64,000 nucleotides of DNA. It comes from Pomphorhynchus laevis (Eukaryota; Acanthocephala; Palaeacanthocephala; Echinorhynchida; Pomphorhynchidae). Below are positions 56,110 through 64,000 of this stretch, in pieces (the stretch's first letter is position 1; every line of letters begins with the position of its first letter). The position numbers and the translations under genes were made by a program. The notes under the pieces are model-generated. The model saw nothing but the letters and a program-made list of their open reading frames with translations. It searched no databases and was not told the origin of the DNA. The stretch is from assembly GCA_012934845.2 (NCBI GenBank), contig WNNJ02001500.1, forward strand, positions 1 through 64,000, written 5' to 3'.

Positions 56110-56150
56110 ATTGCTGAAGATGATGCCAGATAGGCATCGAAATAGTCAAT
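56110..56150 (+). ncRNA. Hammerhead-like motif, plus-strand copy
   Basis: ATTG, CTGAAGA, TGATGCC, AGATA, GGCATC, GAAA, TAGT, CAAT: same 41-nt length and same pairings as the minus-strand copy, with stem II fully Watson-Crick. The base expected to be U in the cleavage triplet is G here, so this copy is probably inactive. Confidence 0.4.
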
Positions 56151-56185
56151 TCAATAAATTTTGCGTTGGTTTTTGCCATCTTTCC

Positions 56186-57971
56186 TCTAATTTAAATTAA
56201 ACTTAAATTTTATATTTCAAATTTAAATAGATATTAAATTTTATTAGAAAATCTCACTACAATACTATTTACTAAGTCATTTCTTATTGAAAAATCGCAA
56301 TCAATGCTTTAATTTCTCCGCTACTTTATGTGTTTTATATTTAAATGAAAATGAGTAAAAGTGCTTTTATATTAAAATAAGTTTTTTTATTAAAATAAAA
56401 AAGAATAACATGTGTTTTAATTTATGTTAAATAAGTCTAACAAACATATTTATATTACAATAAAGGCGTCTTAATATTTAAATAAGGATATTGAGGCTAT
56501 TATCAGAAATTTCCACAATTAGAATTCGTCAATTTAATATGAAATTCTCCGATAAATCTTCAACAAAATAGATTAATATATTAATCTAGTTATATATTAA
56601 TATATTAAGTATACTATCGGTTATACATTATATAAATTTTTAATAAAAATGTATATAATGTTTTATAGAGTTTTATGCAGAACAAGACAATAACACCTCG
56701 TGATAATCATGTAGTATAAATATAAATTAAAAATAAATTTAAGGATTTGATCGATTTTGCACAAAGGATATAATTTCGTTTGGTTATTCACATTTAAGAT
56801 GTATTTCTTACAAGTAAACAATTATCAGATGAGTATAAAAGTTAGCAATTTAAATAGCTAAACAAAATTTTTAAATTTAAAATTGGACTGCAAAATATCG
56901 GTATTATTAATATTTGTATCCTCATCTTCAAACATCTTCAAATCAAGTAGTACTTCAAATCAGTACTATTTGATTGATTTCAAAACCTTATATTGAATTT
57001 ACGTGCTTTCAATTTAGTCTGCGTCACGTTCAATTCTAGAATTAAAAGTGTGTACTTTGTAACAATTAAAATAATTCTTTATTTTTATGAATTAAAATAA
57101 AGATTAATAAGTATTAATTAATAATTAATTTTTATCAAGATTAATTATCAAGTATACGACTGTTTTATGGAAATTTAACAAAGCAATTTTGTCAAAATTT
57201 TGTTATGGTACAGCAATTTATACATCTATAAACTTTATGGTTGTACCCATACAAAGATAATACTTATTTCGATAGCATTAATACAGCATAATGTGTTAAA
57301 ACTATAATGTAACATATGTCTTCTTCATATCAAAAAACGTTATTTGCTTATTTTTGCATGTTTTTCAAATTTTTGACAAATTGCGAGTTTTATATTGCCT
57401 GTCCATTTATCGCTGTGCCACATTAGTAAAATAAATGCGATATTTTAAAATACACCGCATTGGTTTCATAATGCCCATGAAATAGCACTGATAAAATAAA
57501 TGTTGTTGCTTTACATTATTGCCACCATTCAATAGATATTATTATATATTTTACAATTAAGAGCATCTTATATGTAATTGGTTAATTTATATCCACATTC
57601 GTTGTTTCGTCCAGTGCAATTCTGTCTTAAAGATGTTACGTCTTGTCATCACCGAAAACATTTCATGTTGATAATTTTTCTTCTTTCCTTTTCCAAATCA
57701 AGTGCAATTTAATCAGTTTGTTGTAAATAGAAAGATCCTTCACTGGGACTCGTTTATTCTTTGATAAATTTACAAGTAGAAAAAGCGGACGGGAAACTAT
57801 GTTCGAAGCGTATGCGTTCTATAGCATATGGTTGATGAGATAGGAAAAGATATGATGTCTAGGTAAATGAAGGCATTTTAAGAATGTCTATAGTCCTTAT
57901 ACCGGTATATTTTACTTTTGAGAGGCTACCGATTATTAACGCGTGTGATGTCTTGCGACAGTAATCGCTAA
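56186..57971. other. AT-rich stretch upstream of the lectin gene
   Basis: No coding signal to about 57600. 57600-57971 is richer in G+C and would contain the lectin promoter. GGTATATTTTAC at 57905 is a possible TATA element about 65 bp before the ATG. GGGAAACTAT at 57791 resembles a Rel/NF-kB site, but one match is weak evidence. Confidence 0.35.
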
Positions 57972-58107
57972 ATGGACTACAACGGAAGATTTTGCATTTT
58001 ATCACTAATTTTTATATCAGAACTAATAAATGCAAATAATATAATATCGGATTTAAAAATATATACAAACGGCAAATTATATTTCGATTCTTCTATCGTA
58101 ACAAAAG
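57972..58107 (+). CDS. C-type lectin exon 1: signal peptide
   Basis: ATG at 57972 in context GCTAAATGG. 45 codons plus one base, then GTAAAT. The start is the only ATG before the hydrophobic core ILSLIFIS. Confidence 0.7.
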
Positions 58108-61100
58108 GTAAATATTAATTTAATGTCTTGTTTAAATTATTCATATTTTTAAAAATTAAAATCTATTATTTTTATTTTAAAATCACTAATTCACTTTATT
58201 AATTTTAATAAAATGAATAAATTTTAAATAAGTTGTCACATATTTTTATATCAAAATCTACTGATTAAAAATATCTTACAAATATAGAATAATATATTCT
58301 TTAATAATATATTATTAAAGAATAATAATATAATATATATTTATTTTAATAAATAAATTAATAAAACTTTAGATAAAAAATTAACTGGTTGTAATTCATG
58401 ATTCCTCAAAATTCGTAAGTATAAATATTTTATGTTGAGTTGACAATCTCTTTTGATTATAAATACGTTATAGCTTTTAAATAATATGTAATTATTTTTA
58501 TATTATTTATTTTTATATATAATTTTTATTAAATACATTTTATATAATCGTGGCTTATTGTATTTGGAAAATCTTTAAATTTTATATGGATTATTAATCT
58601 AGAATTTACTATGAATTATCAAATAATCATAATTATCAGATTTTGATAACAGTTTCATAATGCTTTATTCTGTGCAACAAGATCATTAATTATTCGACGA
58701 GGTGAAAACAATGAGTTTTGCTAAGAAGGAAATCGTATCCAGCGCTAAAAATGGGATTATACGATCACTATAAAAGCATACTTTAGTTTTATTTCTACTT
58801 ATTCTGCTTGTTCGTATGATCCATCAACAATGATGGCTTGGCATTTACGAAATAGCAACTGAAAATCATTTCATTAGTGATGATCAGTGGATATTTAAAA
58901 TATGTTACTGTCATTTGATTTGGTATTTGAATAAATAATCCATTCTAAGATGTAATTTCTTAAGATGAATATTCTATTTTGAACAAAATTTGGATGAAAT
59001 AATTAATATTATAATATGTAATATTATAATTTATATTAATTGATTAAATATTAATTATAGTAATAAATATTTTATTCTTCTTTTTCTTCTGCGTTTGTCC
59101 CGTATGGTGGCAAGTCCGCTACATAAATAAGTAATAAATATTTTACTTATTTAAGTAATAAAAATATTTTTGCTTATTATATAATATAACAAGTAATTAA
59201 CTATTTTAATAATTATTTAAATTATTAATAATTATTAAACTATTTTAATAATTATTAATTAATTAATAATATTACTTATTAAAGTAATAAATATTCATTA
59301 CCTATATTAATTATTTAATATAAATAATAATTATATATAATTAATTATTATTTAATCTCTACTTTTTATTTATGATATTTATTTTATTTATTCGGATTTG
59401 ACCAGCTAAATTGATTGTATTATTTACGCAGATTCAATGTTTTCGCCGATTATGCGTACTTATTAACATTATATGTTATTATTGAACTTTTTCATTCTTC
59501 CCCTTTCAGATGCTTTCATTTCGTTTAAATATTCTCAATCAGCATAAAAATTCGTTTGAACTGCAGTATAAATAAATCTAAAATTGTAATCTTGTATTTT
59601 GCAATAAATAGCATATTGATCTTTAAAAAATGTTTAATCTTTAAACGAAAGTTTAAATTATAAGACAATGGATTTTTGTTTTGATATTATTGTTGGTATA
59701 CTTTAAAAATAGTTAACTTTAAAAACTTTACATATTAAACATACTTTCTTGATTAAATAAATACCTATTAGCAAAAGAAAACAAATTGCTCGAATTAAAA
59801 AATAGTAGAAGCTTATTACATTTATAAATATCATAATTAAACAATTTATTATGACAAATAATTAATTATTATTTGTTAATAATTAATAATTAATGAAAAT
59901 AAATTATTAAACATTTTGAATTAAATACAATAATCAGTATTTAATTATTGATTAATATCACATTTATTATGTTCAAATTGTTTATCATTATGATTGAAAA
60001 GCTTGGTAGCACAGATAATAAAATAGAGGTTTGTGGCCAGAGTGAGGAAATAAATATATTGGAGAAATTAATACAAAAATACCAAAATTACATAATATTT
60101 CGAGGAGTAAGTCAAAATGTGATTAAAAAGTTTGTTAATAAAATTTCTTGGTCAGAATATCATAAGATATCTTGATCACATAAGTTTAGATCACAAAATA
60201 AACTATAGCAACTCGTTGTTTTATCAAAAGAAAAATTGTTTGAATAAAAAACTACTAGAGGCGTATTACATTCATAAAATCGTAATATGTAGAATAATAA
60301 CTCAGATATTACATGACTTTTTCCTAACGATGTTGTAAACGGTGATTTTGTTTTATTTTTATTAAATTTTTTATATCATATATATTTTTTATTGTTTTTA
60401 TTTCTATTTTATTTTGTACCTTTGTTTTGATCTTTCTATTGACACTTGTGTTTTTTCTATTGTTTTATGCCTTCAAAAGTTACTTATGGTAGTCACCGAA
60501 TTCACTTAACCAGATTGATGTGATTAATCATGATTAATCATGTTTAATCATGTATTAATTAATATAAAAATTAATATTTAAATAACTTTTATTGATCCGT
60601 ATATTAATCTGGAATTCTGGAGTAGTATCAACAAATACTAATCTATTTTTATATTCCGCTAATTGCTGCTAGCGTGAAACAAAACGTAAAATAAGGATGC
60701 TATTAGCTATCTAGCAAAAGACAAAAATAAATTAGTATTGGTTGATCCCGTTTTAAAATTCCAAATATTATTGAAATATTATTTTTTATAGATATATAAT
60801 CAAATCAGCTAACTGAGTCTACGCATTTAATATAATTATAAAATAAACAAAACATAATAATGCTAAATCAAAATTTAATAATTAAATAATAAAATAAATA
60901 ATTGTTTTTAGATTTTCTATAATTTAAATCAAGTTAAAATAAAAAATTGAAATTCAAAATGTCATTTTTATGAATTGACTAATAAATAACAGACGTTGTA
61001 TCAGAATAAGAATTAGAGGTCATCAGGAGGAACTGCTATGCTATCAGGTTTCGACCCCTACCTCCTCTACCCAACATTGCAGCGGGTCCAAATACATGCT

Positions 61101-61784
61101 GATGATGTATTTCCTCTGATAAAACTATCTAGTATCTTATCCTAATACAAAGTATATTATTTATTATCCACAAACTTTTTACACAATATTTTACACAAAT
61201 TTTTAACAAAAACATTTAATATAACATTATATAAAATGTTTAATGTTTTTTTATAATGTTTAATATAAATATTAAACATTAGTTTAATCTTATACATTAT
61301 TTTTATAATTTTTAATAATCTGTATATTATATATAGATTTACAACCTAATATGTAATGCAATAAAAAACAATATATGACTATATATTATTGCTTATATGT
61401 TTTATATTATTTAGTATCCTCTCCAAAATTCCAAATAGATATTATTTTATGATTTTGTAATAAACAAAAGTTTTTAAAACAATTGTATAAATATCAGTAG
61501 TCACTTTCGCATAATATCAATAATTGAAATGTATAATTTAAAAAATAAAAATAAATTTTAATATTTTCAAGTAAACAACACATGCAGTTATCCATGGATT
61601 CCATTTTCAAATTCATGCTATCTTATGGTCAAACAGAAGAAAACATGGCGCGATGCACAATTACACTGTGAGCGATTGTCTTCATCCTTGTTAGTAATAG
61701 ATGAAGATGATGAATTTGATTTTATTGCGCATAATGTATCAGACAACTCTATGTCATCGTGGGTGTCCTTTCGTTATTTTAATA
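57972..61784 (+). CDS. Secreted C-type lectin, first two exons (3' end outside window)
   Basis: Exon 1 (57972-58107) and exon 2 (61572-61784) join in phase 1 and encode a signal peptide followed by the first half of a C-type lectin domain. Exon 1: MDYNGRFCILSLIFISELIN, then NNIISDLKIYTNGKLYFDSS, with a hydrophobic core at residues 8-16. Exon 2: TCSYPWIPFSNSCYLMVK, KKTWRDAQLHCERLSSSLLV, IDEDDEFDFIAHN and SSWVSFRYFN. The pattern C...W..F..SCY......TW..A...C....L..I....E..FI......WV is the CTLD signature of an extracellular sugar-binding or adhesion domain. The Ca2+-binding EPN/WND half would be in exons not found before 64000. The 3.5-kb intron contains a Penelope-like 3' segment and an unassigned open stretch. 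The specific lectin is not identified. Confidence 0.8.
59948..60338 (+). other. Two overlapping open segments, unassigned
   Basis: Frame 1 (to 60175) reads KLGSTDNKIEVCGQSEEINI, EKLIQKYQNYIIFRG. Frame 2 (60132-60338) reads IRYLDHISLDHKINYSNSLF, KKNCLNKKLLEAYYIHKI. A GTAAGT at 60107 and an AG at 60000-60001 would make a 105-nt exon, but it does not join lectin exon 1 in frame (a stop arises at once). The NKKLLEAYYIHK end recalls the end of Penelope-like nucleases. It could be a frame-shifted element remnant. Confidence 0.3.
60800..61172 (-). repeat. Conserved 3' segment of the Penelope-like family, copy E (long form)
   Basis: It matches 62284-62660 in inverted orientation over about 370 bp, from TCAGCTAACTGAGTCTACGC near 60807 to CTTATCCTAATACAAAGTAT near 61145, at roughly 90% identity. 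It lies in the lectin intron. No RT fragment is attached. Confidence 0.85.
61572..61784 (+). CDS. C-type lectin exon 2: first half of CTLD
   Basis: The exon follows ATTTTCAAG and ends before consensus GTAAGT (213 nt, phase 1 to phase 1). The alternative acceptor at 61587 would be out of phase with exon 1 and would lose the first cysteine. Confidence 0.85.
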
Positions 61785-61942
61785 GTAAGTAAAACTATTT
61801 ACAATTTTTTTCAGAACAAATTTTTACAAGATAATTGAATCATTATTTTCAAATCAGAAAAAATTAAGTATCAAATTCATTTTTATTATAAATTACAATA
61901 AAGCAGAGTCGTCAATCATTTGGAATGACGACTATTTTCGGA

Positions 61943-62085
61943 ATAGAATTATTGGAGCTGGATCAAATGAAATAATAAATTATTTTTGATATTTCGCTAA
62001 CTTCTGTTAGCATCTTTAGAAAATTACAGTTTTTTAAATGTACACGCTTATATAAAAAAGTTCAAAACGATCGCTGCCATTTAAA
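61943..62085 (+). repeat. End of the foldback family
   Basis: ATTATTGGAGCTGGATCAAA followed by GATATTTCGCTAACTTCTGT, TAGCATCTTTAGAAAATTAC and a CGATCGCTGCCATTT stretch. The same end in inverse is at 63066-63153, and a second copy in the same orientation lies at 62660-62790. Confidence 0.75.
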
Positions 62086-62660
62086 TTAAATAATGAAATT
62101 TTAAGAATTGCAACAATATGTAATGATATTGGCTTTCTTCAAAATCATTTAAATAATTTAATAGATACATATTTTAAACTAGGTTACTATAAAAATAACA
62201 TCAAGCAGAAAATAGTAAAATATATAAATCAACACAATAATATAAAGAATAAATTTAAACTCTTAAGTGGCAAATTTTTATGGATGGATAATAAATAATA
62301 TACTTTGCATTAGAATAAGATACTAGATAGTTATTTCAGAGGAAATACATCGTTAGCATGTATTTGGCCCCGCTGCTATGTTGGGTAGAGGAGTTAGGGG
62401 CCGAAACCTGATAGCATAGCAGTTCCTCCTGATGACCTCTAATTCTTATTATGATACAACGTCTGTTGTTTATTAGTCAATTCATAAAAATGACTTTTAT
62501 TGTAAATTTCCATTTTTTATTTTAACTTGATTTAAATTATAAAAAATCTAAAAACAATTATTTATTTTATTATTTAATTATTAAATTTTGATTTAGCATT
62601 ATTGTTTTGATTATTTTATAATTATATTAAATATGTAGACTCAGTTAGCTGATTGGATTA
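62086..62660 (+). mobile_element. Penelope-like fragment, copy F, with complete 3' segment
   Basis: The RT C-terminus LNNEILRIATICNDIGFLQN, LIDTYFKLGYYKN is followed by the shared 3' segment (62284-62660). It is inserted between two copies of a foldback-family end, so the order is foldback end, Penelope-like piece, foldback end. This copy preserves the segment best: outer stem TCAGAGGAA (62336-62344) with TTCCTCCTGA (62423-62432), hairpin ATACAT/ATGTAT, stem CTGCTATG (62473 minus 100, i.e. 62373-62380) with CATAGCAG (62415-62422). Confidence 0.78.
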
Positions 62661-62790
62661 AGGGAAAGAAAATATTTTTGATATTTCGCTAACTTCTGTT
62701 AGCATCTTTATAAAATTTCAATGTTTTTTAAAATGCACATGCTTATATAATAAAAGTTCAAAGCGATCGCCGCCATTTGCTTTGGGCAGG
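62660..62790 (+). repeat. Second copy of the foldback-family end
   Basis: GATATTTCGCTAACTTCTGT, TAGCATCTTTATAAAATTTC and GCGATCGCCGCCATTTGC repeat 61988-62083 with about 85% identity. Too diverged to be the fresh target-site duplication of the Penelope-like piece between them. Confidence 0.7.
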
Positions 62791-63065
62791 TGATGCTGTT
62801 ATTTGTGATAACCAGCTGCTTTCACTGTTGTTTGATTTTTTGATACGATTTCAGCAACTTTTGAAGGTACACAAAGCGCAATAAAAAGGATGATTCAAAA
62901 TAGTTTAGAAACAAAACAAAAATAATAACCATAATATTTTCATTCAAAATAAATAATTTGAAAGAAAAAAAAAGTATAAAAAAATAATTAAAAGTACTAG
63001 AAAAATTAAATGAAAAAATATAAAAATATAAAAAATATAAAAAATAATAAAAAACTAAAAAATTA

Positions 63066-63153
63066 AAAATTGTAATTTTCTGAAGCTAACAGAATTTTGC
63101 GAAATATCGAAATTTTCCTCTTTTCTTTGATCCAGCTCCAATAATTCTTTATA
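63066..63153 (-). repeat. Inverted end of the foldback family
   Basis: GTAATTTTCTGAAGCTAACA, GCGAAATATCGAAATTTTCC and TTTGATCCAGCTCCAATAAT are the inverse of 61943-62040. Together they bound a 1.2-kb unit that contains the Penelope-like copy F. Confidence 0.75.
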
Positions 63154-63661
63154 ATAATGGATCAACTATTAAAAAACATTTTCGGTTTTTACTTGCGATC
63201 CATGTTTTTGTTTTGTTTAATAATCAAAAACAAAATTTTTCATATAAAAATACACATTTATTTCAAAAATAGAAAATTAAAGACAAAAGCCATGGATTAC
63301 TAAATACACTTTTAGAATTTTATGTTATAAAATTATTATTTACTATAATAATTAATTATTATTTAATTTCTGGAAGGAAAATAAATTATTTAATTATTAA
63401 TTATAAATTATTTAATTTTTAATTATTATCATTTTAAATTATTATTTTAGTGTTTTTATAATTTAGACTAACAGTCCGCGATATATTAAATATCCTATTT
63501 AATTCTTTTATTATTTGATTTGCTCTGTAATATTGTACTTTGTTTGGATTTACTCTATTACTTAGATGTGTTGAGGAGGATACAACAATGAGTATCGTAA
63601 ATCCTGTCTTTTGAAAAATAAATCGTTATCGCCATCGGATGTGTGGATATAAACAACTATA

Positions 63662-63874
63662 TTAAGCCTCTGTAAGGTCAGCTTCTAGCATATCACAATT
63701 TATACGCTTGTTGTCTTCGAATACCAGACGAAAAGAAACATTTATCTTTAAAGACGAAATTTGTGATACTATAGTTTCCTTTAAATGCGTAAAATCAAAA
63801 TTTCCTTCACATGCCTCCATAAATTTCTTTAAAATGTATTCTTTCAATTTTCTTACAATTTCCTTAAAATACAT
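63662..63874 (-). CDS. Possible terminal exon, unknown protein
   Basis: The minus-strand open segment ends KLKEYILKKFMEACEGNFDF, THLKETIVSQISSLKINVSF, RLVFEDNKRINCDMLEADLT, EA, stop. The charged, non-repetitive composition is more protein-like than chance frames nearby. An in-frame TGA lies just upstream of the first Met, so if real it is likely spliced onto exons beyond the right edge (a possible acceptor is TATTTTAAG at about 63866). No family recognised. Confidence 0.35.
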   Translation of the reverse strand: MYFKEIVRKLKEYILKKFMEACEGNFDFTHLKETIVSQISSLKINVSFRLVFEDNKRINCDMLEADLTEA

Positions 63875-64000
63875 TCATTCAATTTCTTTTAAATTGAATG
63901 AGTACATTTTAAAGAAAAAAAATTAATTAAATTAATTATTTTTATTTAATTTAAATAATTAATCGATCATTTCCTAAAAATGTATTCTTTCAATTTTCTT
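63831..64000. repeat. 24-bp direct repeat at 63831 and 63977
   Basis: AAAATGTATTCTTTCAATTT followed by TCTT occurs at 63831-63854 and again at 63977-64000, reaching the window edge, so more units may follow. Confidence 0.8.

Larger units (their letters stand above)
55685..56185 (-). mobile_element. Penelope-like 3' unit with about 80-bp inverted ends and GIY-YIG fragment
   Basis: The ends are inverted repeats: + strand AAGATGGCAAAAACCATCG at 55686 and its inverse, with TTGGTTTTTGCCATCTTT, at the other end. Each includes TTTCAATGCCTA...GGCATCATCTTCAGCAAT. Between them the minus strand encodes the C-terminal part of a GIY-YIG nuclease. Penelope-like elements can carry their terminal repeats in inverted orientation. 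The family is not obviously the same as copies A-F. Confidence 0.7.

Noticed and set aside
61572-61784. Lectin exon as part of a mobile element
   Set aside because: It has proper splice sites, joins a signal-peptide exon in phase, and is not repeated elsewhere in the window.
62336-62432. Hammerhead ribozyme in the Penelope-like 3' segment
   Set aside because: CTGATGA and GAAA are both present, but in no arrangement do the three helices and the cleavage triplet fall into place. A different structured RNA is more likely.

Overview
The window is AT-rich animal DNA, most likely from an arthropod and probably an insect. Genes have small exons with GT/AG introns, there is one tRNA gene, and the sequence is crowded with retroelements (CR1/L2-like, Jockey-like and RLE-type LINEs, Gypsy fossils, Penelope-like pieces), foldback elements and satellite DNA. 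The exact lineage cannot be fixed from the sequence alone.

Host genes are few and mostly missed by plain ORF finding because their exons are short. (1) 1621-8763, plus strand: five exons encode the C-terminal kinase domain of a BUB1/BubR1-type mitotic checkpoint kinase. Intron phases agree at every junction, and the N-terminal part lies to the left of the window or beyond the satellite. One exon carries an apparent one-base frameshift. (2) 11606-11677, minus strand: tRNA-Arg(CCG). (3) 49410-49868, plus strand: an intronless linker histone H1. (4) 57972-61784 and beyond, plus strand: the signal-peptide exon and the first C-type-lectin-domain exon of a secreted lectin, whose later exons lie past the right edge. 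A few more exon-like open stretches (18733-18858, 59948-60338, 63662-63874 minus) are unassigned.

Region by region: 117-1446 is a 464-bp tandem satellite. 1.6-8.8 kb is the BUB1-like gene, with its introns filled by a Penelope-like RT fragment, LINE debris and a foldback element. 8.8-13.4 kb holds hairpins, a tRNA-derived SINE, the tRNA and an inverted-repeat element with internal tandem repeats. 13.4-47.4 kb is a retroelement graveyard. In order it contains a CR1/L2-like LINE, a related LINE split by a Gypsy-type LTR fossil, a decayed Gypsy integrase, a nearly open EN-type LINE, a nearly open RLE-type LINE, a minus-strand CR1, Gypsy debris, and two almost identical CR1 copies in inverted orientation. 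One of those copies has a 21-bp target-site duplication. A Jockey-like inverted pair follows, with a CR1 fragment between its arms. 47.4-64 kb is very AT-rich and holds the histone gene, the lectin gene and dispersed Penelope-like pieces.

Two non-coding signals stand out. First, a segment of about 100-130 bp recurs six times. Three of these copies sit just downstream of Penelope-like RT fragments, and it folds on paper into a closed junction with possible pseudoknot pairing. Second, two inverted 41-nt motifs with a hammerhead-like core (CTGAAGA, stem II, GAAA) flank a GIY-YIG nuclease fragment inside roughly 80-bp inverted terminal repeats.
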